This document shows, one piece after another, positions 25,254-35,054 of a stretch of DNA of 64,000 bases. This DNA comes from Gemmatales bacterium (GTDB lineage: Bacteria; Planctomycetota; Planctomycetia; Gemmatales; Gemmataceae). The notes under the pieces were generated by a model. That model searched no databases. It worked only from the letters and a program-made list of their open reading frames with translations, and was not told the origin of the DNA. The DNA lies in NCBI GenBank assembly GCA_026004675.1, contig BPJP01000005.1:1-64000 (forward strand), read 5' to 3'. Within the stretch, counting starts at the first letter, position 1, and the number at the start of each line of letters is the position of its first letter. The position numbers and the translations under genes are program-made.

Positions 25254-28136
25254 ATGAATACCGCCGCGTTTATCGATGCACTGGACGGGATCCTTCCAGC
25301 CGAACGTGTCAACGAAATCCGCAAGGATCCGGCTTGCCGACAAAGCGATGCGAAGGTTCTTGCCCGACTGCTGGTCCAGCGTGCGCTTTTGACGCAGTTC
25401 CAAGTCAACCAGATTCTGAGCGGTCGCGCAAGCACGTTGGTCGTCGGCCCCTACTGTTTGCTGGACAAGCTCGGTGAAGGGGGTATGGGACAAGTTTACA
25501 AAGCCCGACACAAGACCACGAATCGGATCGTGGCGGTAAAACTGATCCGAAAGGAGAAACTGAACAACCCCAACGCCATCAAGCGGTTCAATCGCGAGAT
25601 CAAAACGGCTAGCCAATTGTCCAGTCCCCATGTAGTCGCATCGTATGATTCGGGGCAAGCCGGCGATGTCCATTATTTCGCGATGGAATACGTTGAGGGG
25701 ACCGATTTGAAGAAGCTGGTGAAAAACCATGGCTGTCTACCTGTCGGTCAGGCTTGCGACTTCATTCGCCAGGCCGCGGTCGGTCTGCAACATGCCCATG
25801 AAAAAGGCATGGTTCACCGAGATATCAAACCGGGCAATCTTTTTGCCACCAAAGCCACCGATGCTCAAGGAAAACCCATTATCAAAATCCTCGATATGGG
25901 ACTGGCGCGCGCTGAAGAGTTTGACGATCAGACCGCATTGACCAAGGTGGGGACGGTTGTTGGCACGCCCGAATACCTTGCTCCGGAACAAGCGCTCGAT
26001 TCCCATAGAGTCGATAGTCGGGCGGACCTTTACAGTTTGGGATGCACTTTCTTTTATCTTTTGACGAGCCGTCCACCTTTCAAAGGCAGTGGAGTCATGG
26101 ACGTGCTGATCAAACATCGCGCGGTTCCTCCTCCTGATGTGCGCGAATTGCGGCCGGAGGTGCCGCAAGCCGTCGCGGAGATTATTCAGCGTCTTTTGGC
26201 AAAAACACCCGATGAGCGTTTCCAAACACCGCAGCAGTTGGTGGAGGCGCTGCAACCGCTGTGCCCGAAGGACGCTAGTGGTTGGATTATTCCCGCTGAG
26301 TTGAAGACGAACGCAGCGAGTGCGACGAAAAAATCGACCCCGGTAACCAACAACGTTGTGGTAGTTGGCGGCAAGGCCATCGCTGTAGGCCAGAAGATGG
26401 ACGGTTCTGCACTGGAAGCGCGCAAAAAGCGCCGCCGATACATTACGATCGGCGGAATAGTGGGCGGACTTGCCGTTTGTGTCGCGCTGGCGGTCGCCGT
26501 GCCTATGATGATGAACCCCGATCCGACGGCAGATTCATCTGCCAACGTGGTTGACGCCAGGGAGGAATCGGGGGAGGTGCCGACCAGACAGAGTCTTCCA
26601 CAGGATCGCCAACCAGGTAGCGAGCCGAAAGGCAACGTTGAGACGAAAGAGAAACCGGGACCAGTTGCGGAATCAAAGACCGAACAGCAAGCTGAGCCGA
26701 TTCCCGAACCGCGTCCCGTGCTTCCACTTCAGCCGAAGGTGGTAGCAAAGCCGCTATTGCCGCAGCCTGAAGTTTTGCCTTTGCCGCGTCTGAAAGTGGA
26801 ACCGGAACCAAAGGCCGTTGTCAAGAAGCCGGAACCGATACCCGAACCGAGGCCGGCCAGGTCTGATGTTCCCGACGCCAAAACCATTGACGGCATCGCG
26901 AAGAAGATCCGCCAGAGCAAAGATTACCAGGCATTGGCGCCGGGCAAACAGCTGACGAAGATTCAAAAGTTGTGTGACATGCTGCTCGAGCAAGCAAGGT
27001 CGACCAAAGACTTGAATGAACGTTACGTGTTGCTGGCGGAAGTGCGTGATCTTGGTGCCTCAGTGGGTGACATTCGGCCGGCGTTGACGGCGCTGAATCT
27101 GATACAAGAGGAATATGAAATTGGTGGCGATCCGATAAAACAGGTTTTGGATGTATTCGAGTCAGCAAGCCGTGCGGCTCGACTGCGAGATCTGGTGGAA
27201 CCGCTGGCCGACAACAGCCGAACATTTGCTGAAGAAATGATTGCCCGGGATAATTATACCGCCGCTGAGCGCTTTCTGAACTATGCCGAAACCTCGGCGC
27301 GGAAGCTTGGCGATAAGGAATTGCTCGCCCGAATCATCGAGCGGAAAAAAGAAGCGATGGAGTTGAAGAAGGAATTTGCCGCCATCCAGCCGTTTTTGGC
27401 GAAACTCAAAATGGATCCCGATGAGCCGCGGGCCAACGCTGCGGTTGGGCAATTCTTGTGTTTGTACAAGGAAAATTGGCCGGAAGGTCTCCCTTTGCTG
27501 GCCCGAGGGGACAACCAAGCGCTGAGAGAAGCGGCCCAGGCGGATCTGAAAGCCCCCACTGTCGCGGCCGAAATGATGAAGGTGGCCGACAACTGGTGGC
27601 AACTCGCCCAGAAATGGCAACAATCGACGCCGAAAAAACGCTCGTCGCTCCGCGCTAAATTCTGGTACGAACAAGCGGTGGCATCCCTGGAAGGCGACGA
27701 TCGCGAAGCGGTCGAACAACGCCTGGCAGCAATCGAAAAGATGTATCCAACCCAACAAGTCGTCGTCATTAAGACCGAAAACAAGACCGGCAACGAAGAG
27801 TTGAACCGGCTCCTCAGACAAGGCTCCGCTTTGTTGAATGCCAGGAATTTCTCGGAGGCAGCCGCCATATTCGAGCAGGCAAAGGAGCTGGCAACCAACG
27901 ACAATACGCGCCTTAACATCGAACGTGCCCAACGCTACGCAACCGCGATGGCAGAAGGATTTCAAGCTCTCCAACTGGGAGAGCCTGCCGATGCCTATCG
28001 GGCTTTCGAATCGGCACTCGAACTGTATCCCAGCGATAGCATGGCGCGCCTGGCGATGCAACTTGCCAGACAAAAGTACAAAGGACTGAAAAAGGGATAT
28101 AAGCGCTTCCCAATCTTTCCGTTTCGGCGCGATTAA
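25254..28136 (+). CDS. Receptor Ser/Thr protein kinase with large extracytoplasmic helical domain
   Basis: 960 residues. Residues 1-65 are a short N-terminal domain (VNEIRKDPACRQ, ALLTQFQVNQILSGR) found in many planctomycete kinases. The kinase domain is at about 70-340: LGEGGMGQVYKARH, VAVKLIRKE, MVHRDIKPGNL, KILDMGLAR and APEQALD. A transmembrane helix lies at about 393-415. Outside are a Pro/Glu/Lys-rich linker (about 430-540) and a long helical domain with TPR-like pairs to the end (NARNFSEAAAIFEQAKEL, FQALQLGEPADAYRAFESAL). The ATG at 25254 has a purine-rich ribosome site. The ligand and substrates are unknown. Confidence 0.9.
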   Translation: MNTAAFIDALDGILPAERVNEIRKDPACRQSDAKVLARLLVQRALLTQFQVNQILSGRASTLVVGPYCLLDKLGEGGMGQVYKARHKTTNRIVAVKLIRKEKLNNPNAIKRFNREIKTASQLSSPHVVASYDSGQAGDVHYFAMEYVEGTDLKKLVKNHGCLPVGQACDFIRQAAVGLQHAHEKGMVHRDIKPGNLFATKATDAQGKPIIKILDMGLARAEEFDDQTALTKVGTVVGTPEYLAPEQALDSHRVDSRADLYSLGCTFFYLLTSRPPFKGSGVMDVLIKHRAVPPPDVRELRPEVPQAVAEIIQRLLAKTPDERFQTPQQLVEALQPLCPKDASGWIIPAELKTNAASATKKSTPVTNNVVVVGGKAIAVGQKMDGSALEARKKRRRYITIGGIVGGLAVCVALAVAVPMMMNPDPTADSSANVVDAREESGEVPTRQSLPQDRQPGSEPKGNVETKEKPGPVAESKTEQQAEPIPEPRPVLPLQPKVVAKPLLPQPEVLPLPRLKVEPEPKAVVKKPEPIPEPRPARSDVPDAKTIDGIAKKIRQSKDYQALAPGKQLTKIQKLCDMLLEQARSTKDLNERYVLLAEVRDLGASVGDIRPALTALNLIQEEYEIGGDPIKQVLDVFESASRAARLRDLVEPLADNSRTFAEEMIARDNYTAAERFLNYAETSARKLGDKELLARIIERKKEAMELKKEFAAIQPFLAKLKMDPDEPRANAAVGQFLCLYKENWPEGLPLLARGDNQALREAAQADLKAPTVAAEMMKVADNWWQLAQKWQQSTPKKRSSLRAKFWYEQAVASLEGDDREAVEQRLAAIEKMYPTQQVVVIKTENKTGNEELNRLLRQGSALLNARNFSEAAAIFEQAKELATNDNTRLNIERAQRYATAMAEGFQALQLGEPADAYRAFESALELYPSDSMARLAMQLARQKYKGLKKGYKRFPIFPFRRD

Positions 28137-28234
28137 AGGCAGGCATGTCGCTCGGTCATTGATTGACAGACTTTCAGGGCGGATACCGCGGAAATCGCAG
28201 CCTGCCCTGTCATGACACACTAGCTAATGGAGAC

Positions 28235-30220
28235 ATGAGATTGAGAACGACTCGTTTAGACGTGATTCTGCGCGCATCGAGTTCATTGTCAGCTGTAAGA
28301 GCCGTTACTTTGCAGCGTTTGTTCGCTGGTCTGTTCCTGCTGGCAGCCTTTTGTTTGTGTAACGGCGCGAGAAGCCAGGAGCAGTCGTCGGAGAAGATTA
28401 AGACGGAAAAAAGGGCCGCCGAAGAAATTCTGCGCCTCGAACGGGTGCTCAAAAGTGAACGAGCAGAACTGGCGAAAGTCGAGAAAGAACTGCAGAACCC
28501 GCCCGCGGATTTCCAGAAAGCCGAGGCGGAATTCAAGTCGCTTAGTAATCAGGTGAACGATTTAGAACAAAAGATCGAGGAATTGAAGAAAAACAAGAAG
28601 ACGGCGGAGCTCGCCGAGCTGGAAAAGAAGCTTCCCCAGTTGAAAAAAAGCTGGGAAATGGCCCGGGACAAATATGCTCTTTTTATCCTTGAACGCAAGA
28701 CGCTTCAGGACAAAGCGGCGACCCTCCGCGAACAAATCGAAAAGGATCAGGCCGCGCTGGACAAGTTGAAAGGAGCAGGCACAGCGACGGAGAAGATGAA
28801 GGAGCCACAGGAGAAGGAGCCGATCGAGTCAACGAACAAGAGTTCGCCGAAACTGGAAGATAAAAACTTGCGTAAGGCGTTGGAACAAGCCAAACAAAAG
28901 GAGGAAGAAGCGCGGGAAGCGGAAGAGACGTTAGCTACCCTCTACGAGCGCATCCAGGGGCTGCAAAAACGCGTTGCTGTCGAGCGGCGCGTGCTCGAAG
29001 CGGCGCAAATGCAAGAAGAGCAGACGCGCAAAGAACTTGGTGAATTGGAAGCGCAATTGCGGGACAAAATAAAAGCGAAAGCCCCGCCTGCCGAGATCGC
29101 CGCCTTGGAAAAGAAAATCCGCGACGCTCAACGACGACTGGCTGATTCGGAAAGCGAACAAGAGGCATCGCGAAATCGGATCGCTGGCTTGCAGGCGCGG
29201 ATGACGGCGTTACAAGCGGAGCAAAGCCTCGCTTTGGAGATGGCCGAGCAAAAACGCAAAGCCGCCGAAGAAGCCAAGAAGACCGTCGACTTTTTGATGA
29301 GCCCGATCCATCCGCGGAACCTGCTGAAGTGGCTCACCGTGCACGGCCCGAAAATGGCCCTGATTCTGATCGGCTTCCTTCTGCTCTATTGGCTGATGTG
29401 CTTTGCCGCCCGGCGACTTTTCGTTTATATCAGCCGGCTGACCCGAAAACGCCACCATATCGAAGAGGAAGCCAGGGCAAGAACCTTGCAAAATGGCTTC
29501 CGGCAAATGGCACGCATCATTCTCGCTACCATTGCCATCCTGACCGTGCTGGATGAAATCGGCGTCTCCATTACAACCTTGCTTGGTGGCGTCGCCGTCG
29601 TCGGCCTCGCCTTCTCCTTTGCTGCTCAAAACCTGCTCAAGGATTACTTCAACGGTGTCATGATCCTGATCGAAGACCAATTTTGTGTCGGCGACATCGT
29701 CAAGCTTGGCGACATTTCTGGCGTCGTCGAACAAATTACCATGCGCGTGACCGTCGTCCGTGATCTCGAAGGGGTTCTTCACTTCATTCCCAATGGCACA
29801 ATGTCCATCGTCAGCAACTTGACGCACGGTTGGTCGCGCGCTTTGTTCGATATCGGCGTTGCCTACAAGGAAAACGTTGACCGGGTCATGAAAATTCTTT
29901 TGGAGATTGCCGCCGAAATGCGCCGCGATCCGAGTTTTGGTCCCCTCATTCTCGATGAGCCGGAAATGCTGGGGGTTGATGCTCTGGCAGATTCGAGCGT
30001 GGTCATCAAATTCTTCATAAAGACTAGGCCGCTAGCCCAATTTCAAGTGAAGCGGGAGATGCTGCGACGGATCAAGAATCGCTTCGATGAACTTGGCATC
30101 GAAATTCCCTTTCCGCACCGGACACTTTACCATCGGCACGTTTCCACAGAAAATGGGGCCAACGGCCAGGTTGACAAACAGACGGCCGGTGGAATCCCGT
30201 TTTCAGAAGGGAAAAAATGA
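28235..30220 (+). CDS. MscS-family mechanosensitive channel with long N-terminal coiled coil
   Basis: 661 residues. A signal sequence (about 25-45) is followed by roughly 300 residues of charged coiled coil in the periplasm. Then come transmembrane helices at about 370-394 and 422-445 and the pore helix region (GGVAVVGLAFSFAAQNLLKDYFNG), followed by the MscS beta domain (GDIVKLGDISGVVEQITMR) and C-terminal domain. The MscS part resembles MscK/MscM-type large channels that release solutes under osmotic downshock. I chose the ATG at 28235 (GGAG upstream) over a TTG at 28163. It lies 98 bases after the receptor kinase on the same strand. Confidence 0.9.
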   Translation: MRLRTTRLDVILRASSSLSAVRAVTLQRLFAGLFLLAAFCLCNGARSQEQSSEKIKTEKRAAEEILRLERVLKSERAELAKVEKELQNPPADFQKAEAEFKSLSNQVNDLEQKIEELKKNKKTAELAELEKKLPQLKKSWEMARDKYALFILERKTLQDKAATLREQIEKDQAALDKLKGAGTATEKMKEPQEKEPIESTNKSSPKLEDKNLRKALEQAKQKEEEAREAEETLATLYERIQGLQKRVAVERRVLEAAQMQEEQTRKELGELEAQLRDKIKAKAPPAEIAALEKKIRDAQRRLADSESEQEASRNRIAGLQARMTALQAEQSLALEMAEQKRKAAEEAKKTVDFLMSPIHPRNLLKWLTVHGPKMALILIGFLLLYWLMCFAARRLFVYISRLTRKRHHIEEEARARTLQNGFRQMARIILATIAILTVLDEIGVSITTLLGGVAVVGLAFSFAAQNLLKDYFNGVMILIEDQFCVGDIVKLGDISGVVEQITMRVTVVRDLEGVLHFIPNGTMSIVSNLTHGWSRALFDIGVAYKENVDRVMKILLEIAAEMRRDPSFGPLILDEPEMLGVDALADSSVVIKFFIKTRPLAQFQVKREMLRRIKNRFDELGIEIPFPHRTLYHRHVSTENGANGQVDKQTAGGIPFSEGKK

Positions 30221-30262
30221 CTGTGCGAAAGACTTGATAGAAGGCGCTGGTATCGTCATTCA

Positions 30263-30757
30263 TCAACTCGAAAACGCCGGTTGTCTGCTCATGCACGTCA
30301 ATTCGAGCGGGGAACCCGTCTTGCCGTGCATCCGCAGCAGGGCAATTTTAGCCTCGGCTTGGACGTTCTGATCCGGATCGGAATCGATGAGATTCTCCAG
30401 ATCCTTCTGTAGCGCGAGAACGCCAGGCAGATGGCGATTGCGACCAGCATGCCAGGCAGCCAGGCTGCGAACGAATCCGAACTCCTCATCGTGCATGCAG
30501 TCGCGGAGAGTGGGAACGATCAATTCGTTTTTCGGATCGATTTTAGCCAGCGCCGCGGCCGCCCAGACTTTGACAAAACTCTCTTCATCCTTGCTGGTCA
30601 GCACTTTTTTAAGCGCTGGGATAGCATCTTTGGCGTCCGGCCCCATTTCCCCCAATGCATACACGGCGAGCCGGCGAAGCAAGGCATCCCCCTGCTCGAG
30701 CGTCTTGATCCACTCTTTCACGGTCTTGTCCAGATATTTCGGTTGCTGCTTCGGCAT
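30263..30757 (-). CDS. HEAT-repeat protein
   Basis: 164 residues with at least three HEAT-like helix pairs (DALLRRLAVYALGEMGPDAK, SFVKVWAAAALAKIDP, NVQAEAKIALLRMHG). The DAKDAIPALKKVL phrase is typical of planctomycete HEAT/PBS-lyase-type repeats. It is probably a cytosolic protein-binding scaffold. Partners are unknown. It converges on the MscS gene with a 42-base gap. Confidence 0.8.
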   Translation of the reverse strand: MPKQQPKYLDKTVKEWIKTLEQGDALLRRLAVYALGEMGPDAKDAIPALKKVLTSKDEESFVKVWAAAALAKIDPKNELIVPTLRDCMHDEEFGFVRSLAAWHAGRNRHLPGVLALQKDLENLIDSDPDQNVQAEAKIALLRMHGKTGSPLELTCMSRQPAFSS

Positions 30758-30956
30758 CGCCTACCTCTGCTTGAAATCAAAGGCTTCTGTTGGACGATCA
30801 TATCACTTCGATGTGGTGATCAAAAGAGCGAGTTGAACCAGCCATCGTGGAACCGGGGAAATCGTACCGGCCAGCTAATCGTCCCGGTCGATATCGGTTA
30901 CAATACGAAGACGTTAATGAGAGAGGCCAACTGGAAACAGACGGACTTCAATTGCC

Positions 30957-32099
30957 ATGGCCAAGAAGAAAAAGAAAATCCGCGTCGATCTTCGCAAGAA
31001 CCGGAGCAAACCACCTCGACCGCGGCACTGGACGAAGACCTTCCAGGAACGTGGGCTTGACGACGACGCTACACCGACCGAAGAGCGGGTGCGTGCCAAG
31101 GGTGAATTATCCCGGCGTCGCACCATTATCGTGGACCAGTCGCAGCAAGAAACGGATGACAGAGTTCCCGCGGAGATGCCTTCGGTTGACACGAAGGAAT
31201 GCCTTCCCGGTCGGGTGATCAGTGTGCACGGATTATTGAACATTGTAGAGGCGGAAGATGGCCGACGGTATCGTTGTGCCGTTCGGCGATTATTGCGCAC
31301 TTTGGCAACCGATGAACGCAGCCCCGTGACGACTGGCGATCGGGTGTGGTTTCGTCCCGCAATGGGGGATGAAGGTCTCATTGAAAGCGTCGAACCTCGC
31401 CACGGTGTTTTGACACGATGGTCAAAAGGCAAGGAGCACGTTCTTGTTGCCAACGTGGATCAACTTGTCATTGTGATGTCGCTGGTCGAACCGGAACTGA
31501 AAGTCCATCTGATCGACCGTTACCTCGCCAGCGCCGAACAAGGCGGCATCGCTCCGATCCTTTGCCTCAATAAGGCAGACCTGATCGATCCGGTCGAAGT
31601 ACAACCGCTCATCGGTTTGTACAGCCAACTGGGTGTGCCGACACTGTTGACCAGCGCCCAAAGCGGGCGTGGCATTGATCAATTGCGGGAGCTGCTTCGT
31701 GGTCGGCAAAGCGTCTTTTCGGGACAAAGTGGCGTGGGCAAATCCTCGCTTTTGAATGCGATTCAACCGGGCTTGCAATTGCGTGTCCGAGAGGTCAGCG
31801 AAACAACACACAAAGGTCGGCATACGACGACTGCCGCTCAACTCATCCGGCTGGATATGGGTGGATGGGTCGTCGATACGCCGGGAATCCGGCAATTTCG
31901 TCTTTGGGATATCATCCCGGAAGAAGTGGAAGGCTTTTTTGTCGAATTTCGGCCGTTTGTGCCGTTATGTGCTTTTCCCGACTGCACTCATACGCACGAA
32001 GACCGCTGTGCCATCAAAGAAGCCGTTGAACGAGGACAGATTCATCTCAGTCGCTATAAAAGTTATCTCGGCATGTTCGCCGGTGACCAGGACAAGTAA
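30957..32099 (+). CDS. rsgA: Ribosome small-subunit-dependent GTPase RsgA
   Basis: 380 residues. A basic N-terminal tail (AKKKKKIRVDLRKN) and an OB-fold at about 85-155 precede a circularly permuted GTPase domain: NKADLIDP (G4), SGQSGVGKSSLLNAI (G1) and DTPGIRQF (G3). A zinc site C-P-x-C-x-H-x-H-x-C type follows (CAFPDCTHTHEDRC). RsgA checks late 30S maturation. The leading 60 residues are longer than usual. It converges on hemC with an 8-base gap. Confidence 0.95.
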   Translation: MAKKKKKIRVDLRKNRSKPPRPRHWTKTFQERGLDDDATPTEERVRAKGELSRRRTIIVDQSQQETDDRVPAEMPSVDTKECLPGRVISVHGLLNIVEAEDGRRYRCAVRRLLRTLATDERSPVTTGDRVWFRPAMGDEGLIESVEPRHGVLTRWSKGKEHVLVANVDQLVIVMSLVEPELKVHLIDRYLASAEQGGIAPILCLNKADLIDPVEVQPLIGLYSQLGVPTLLTSAQSGRGIDQLRELLRGRQSVFSGQSGVGKSSLLNAIQPGLQLRVREVSETTHKGRHTTTAAQLIRLDMGGWVVDTPGIRQFRLWDIIPEEVEGFFVEFRPFVPLCAFPDCTHTHEDRCAIKEAVERGQIHLSRYKSYLGMFAGDQDK

Positions 32100-32107
32100 A
32101 ATCTGGC

Positions 32108-33013
32108 CTACCCGTCCAGAAGTTCGGCAGCGCCTTGCCGCAGCAAATCTTCCGCCAGTTCCTTGCCCAACTGCTCCGCCAGGTGTATCGCGCCAGTCTT
32201 CTGACCTGTTGCACATTTTGTTCCGTCCGGCGACAAGACCGCGCCGCGAAGCTCGAGTTGTTCGCCTTTGCAATCGCTGAAGACAGCGATTGGCACTTGA
32301 CAGCCTCCTCCTAGATGGCGAAGGAAAGATCGTTCCCCGTCGACTGCCTGCCGAGTCGGTGAATGGTTGAGTTGCGCAAGCAAGTCGATGATCGCCTGGT
32401 CGTCCCGCCGGCATTCCAAGCCCAAGGCTCCCTGTCCAACGGCAGGCAACATCCAAGAGGTATCAAGTATTTCCGTGACGCGATCGATGAAGCCCAGCCG
32501 CTCGAGACCGGCCAAAGCGAGCAGGATGCCATCCAATTCTTGTTCATCCAGCTTGCGCAAACGAGTTTCAACGTTGCCACGGATATCCACGATGCGCAGG
32601 TCTGGACGTTTTCGCCATGCCTGAGCCTTGCGCCGCGGACTGCTGGTCGCCAGCGACGCCCCCCGAGGCAAGTCGTCGAACGATGGATAACGGTTGGAGA
32701 CGAAGACATCGGCTACTGGGCCGCGCTTTGGAACCGCTGCCAACAGCAACTCTGGCACCGACGAGGTCGGCAAGTCCTTCAAACTGTGGACGGCGACATC
32801 GATTCGCTTTTCGATCAAGGCGTTTTGAATCTCTTTGGTGAAAACGCCTTCGCCGCCGACGTGGGCCAGCGGGACATTTCGAGCGCGGTCGCCTGTTGTC
32901 TGGATTTCGACGATTTCGACGCCGTCCTTTCCACATAACGGCACAAGCATTTGCCGCACGTGTTCTGCCTGCCATAGGGCCAACCGACTGCCGCGCGTCC
33001 CAAGCCGAATCAC
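32108..33013 (-). CDS. hemC: Porphobilinogen deaminase (hydroxymethylbilane synthase)
   Basis: 301 residues with the family start (RLGTRGSRLALWQAEHV), the QTTGDR motif, FTKEIQNALIEKRIDVAVHSLKDLP and the cofactor-attachment cysteine in LGGGCQVPIAVF. The enzyme joins four porphobilinogens on a dipyrromethane cofactor to give hydroxymethylbilane, used by HemD at 10937-12457. It is transcribed opposite to the rplY operon. Confidence 0.96.
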   Translation of the reverse strand: MIRLGTRGSRLALWQAEHVRQMLVPLCGKDGVEIVEIQTTGDRARNVPLAHVGGEGVFTKEIQNALIEKRIDVAVHSLKDLPTSSVPELLLAAVPKRGPVADVFVSNRYPSFDDLPRGASLATSSPRRKAQAWRKRPDLRIVDIRGNVETRLRKLDEQELDGILLALAGLERLGFIDRVTEILDTSWMLPAVGQGALGLECRRDDQAIIDLLAQLNHSPTRQAVDGERSFLRHLGGGCQVPIAVFSDCKGEQLELRGAVLSPDGTKCATGQKTGAIHLAEQLGKELAEDLLRQGAAELLDG

Positions 33014-33287
33014 TTCAACATGCCTTTCCTTTTTGGCCCGTCTGGCCGTTTGGCGCTACAAGTGTCCGCAAGAACTACAGAAACACGAAGAGCGGTCTGT
33101 CGTCAAAGTTCCGTTTGCTGGCGGCGTTGAACCAGCACAATTATCATCATAAGAGGCAGGATGAACAGCGGTCATTTTTTTCGGCCCTCTTGCAACTGAA
33201 GGGGCTGATTGAAATAATAATCCCTTTGCTCTATCTGGCGATAAGAGAGTTTACAGGTTGAGTGAACTGGAGTAAAGCGAGGGGTTC

Positions 33288-33920
33288 ATGGCCGAGTCAA
33301 TGGAAATGAAGTCTGAGCCGCGCAGCCAAATCGGCTCACGCGCCGCCCGCAAACTTCGCAAGGCGGGAAAAATTCCCGGCGTCATCTATGGCCACGGTCA
33401 AAACACCATTTCGCTTTCGGTGAGTGCGGACGACCTCGAACACGCCATTCGGCACGGCATCCGCGTTGTCGACTTGTCCATCGGCGGCGAAAAGCAAAAG
33501 GCCTTGTTGCGGGACGTCCAATGGGATTATCTGGGAATGGACGTTTTGCATGTCGATTTTTATCGAATCACCGAAGGCGAAAGGGTCGTGGTGGAAGTTC
33601 CCATCGAGCTTCGCGGCGAGGCGCCCGGAGCTCATGAGGGGATGTTGGAGCAGCCTTTACACCAGATCGAAGTGGAATGTCTGGCGACGGGCATTCCCGA
33701 ATCGATTCGGGTGAATATCTCCCAGATGCAGTTGGGCGATGTGATCCACGTGCGAGATCTGAAACTGCCGGAGGGAGTCGAAGCGAAAACGGATCCGGAT
33801 GCCGTCGTCGTCCAGATCGTTGCCAAGGAGGTTGTGGAAGAGGAAGAAGCAGCAGCCTCGCCGGCAGAACCGGAGATTATCGGACGGGCAAAAGCCGAAG
33901 AAGAACAAGAGGGAGAATAG
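33288..33920 (+). CDS. rplY: 50S ribosomal protein bL25 (CTC family)
   Basis: 210 residues, the long two-domain CTC form. It starts with RSQIGSRAARKLRKAGKIPGVIYGHG and has a C-terminal TL5-like domain (EVPIELRGEAPGAHEGMLEQ), ending in an acidic Ala/Glu tail. It binds 5S rRNA. GAGGGG precedes the ATG. It is first in an operon with pth, rpsF, ssb, rplI and dnaB. Confidence 0.95.
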   Translation: MAESMEMKSEPRSQIGSRAARKLRKAGKIPGVIYGHGQNTISLSVSADDLEHAIRHGIRVVDLSIGGEKQKALLRDVQWDYLGMDVLHVDFYRITEGERVVVEVPIELRGEAPGAHEGMLEQPLHQIEVECLATGIPESIRVNISQMQLGDVIHVRDLKLPEGVEAKTDPDAVVVQIVAKEVVEEEEAAASPAEPEIIGRAKAEEEQEGE

Positions 33921-33951
33921 TCCGTCATCAGCCGATGGCGGGCTGTCCACT

Positions 33952-34506
33952 ATGAAAGTCGTCGTCGGTCTCGGCAATCCCGGCAAGGAATATGCCCAAA
34001 CGCGGCATAATGTTGGTTTTGCCGTCATCGACGCCTTGGTGGAGTCCCGGGCTGCGGGCCCGTTTCAAGACCGGTTCTCCGCATTGGTGGCCGAAACTTT
34101 CGACGAGACTGCCAAGGTGTTGTTCGTCAAGCCGATGACGTACATGAACCGGAGCGGCGAAAGCGTACGCCGAATCGTCGATTTTTACAAGCTGCCCTTG
34201 TGCGATTTGCTTGTGGTTTGCGATGACATCAACCTCGAACTGGGCAGACTGCGTATTCGAACGAAAGGGACACATGGCGGGCATAATGGCCTTCGTAACA
34301 TCCAAGAACATTTGGGTACGACGGAATATCCCCGATTGCGAATCGGGGTTGGAGCCCCCGAAGACGACGCCGTGGACCATGTGCTGGGGAGATTTCGATC
34401 GAACGAAAGGCCGATCATCGAAGAAGCTATCGCCCGGGCAGCCGAAGCGGTGGGCGTTTGGGTTCATGAAGGCATCGAACAGTGTATGAATCAGTACAAT
34501 CGCTAG
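33952..34506 (+). CDS. pth: Peptidyl-tRNA hydrolase
   Basis: 184 residues. It starts with KVVVGLGNPGKEYAQTRHNVGF, which includes the catalytic histidine (RHN), and continues with KPMTYMNRSGESV and the GTHGGHNGLRNI loop. It releases peptides from dropped-off peptidyl-tRNA. The ATG at 33952 is 31 bases after rplY; the rplY-pth order is widely conserved. Confidence 0.96.
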   Translation: MKVVVGLGNPGKEYAQTRHNVGFAVIDALVESRAAGPFQDRFSALVAETFDETAKVLFVKPMTYMNRSGESVRRIVDFYKLPLCDLLVVCDDINLELGRLRIRTKGTHGGHNGLRNIQEHLGTTEYPRLRIGVGAPEDDAVDHVLGRFRSNERPIIEEAIARAAEAVGVWVHEGIEQCMNQYNR

Positions 34507-34538
34507 ATAAAACGGTCCTTGTTTGAGTTTCGAGAATC

Positions 34539-34964
34539 ATGGCGCAAAACACTTACGAATGCATGTTTCTTTTGGACACGAACAAAGTGTCAGGAGACGT
34601 TCAGGGGGCGGCGAAGCAGCTGCACAGCTTGCTGGAAAAACATGACGCTGAAGTCCTGGCCAGCAGGCCGTGGGACGAACGGCGCTTGGCCTATCCGATT
34701 AAAGGCCACAAGAAAGGTTTGTACTATCTTACGTATTTCCGCGCAGACGGCAGCAAGCTGGCCGAACTGGAACGCGACATCCGTCTCAATGAAATGATCC
34801 TCCGCTCATTGGTTTTGCGCATCCATCCGAAACTGGTGGATGCCATGTTGGCGTTGGCTAGAGACGAGCATGCTCTCGCGTTCCAGGCCACCACCGAAGC
34901 CGAGACGGCCAGCGGCGACGAAGCCGAGGATGCCGACGAAGACGCTGACGAAGAATCCGAGTGA
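34539..34964 (+). CDS. rpsF: 30S ribosomal protein bS6
   Basis: 141 residues: TYECMFLLDTNKV, RRLAYPIKGHKKGLYYLTYF and RDIRLNEMILRSLVLR are typical of bS6. An acidic tail (about 30 residues of Glu/Asp/Ala) ends the protein. bS6 normally pairs with bS18 on the 30S platform, but rpsR is not in this operon. Confidence 0.95.
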   Translation: MAQNTYECMFLLDTNKVSGDVQGAAKQLHSLLEKHDAEVLASRPWDERRLAYPIKGHKKGLYYLTYFRADGSKLAELERDIRLNEMILRSLVLRIHPKLVDAMLALARDEHALAFQATTEAETASGDEAEDADEDADEESE

Positions 34965-35054
34965 CCCCTTGTATCCGCCATCGGCTCTTGTCTACACTGA
35001 TGTGCAGGCTGGCGCCAGCCTCTTCCCTTCAAAGTTTTCAAGGAGTGCCCAGCG

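Noticed and set aside
33014..33287. tRNA or riboswitch before rplY
   Set aside because: I found no cloverleaf or conserved aptamer; only a weak TTGAAA/TATCTG pair 17 bases apart.
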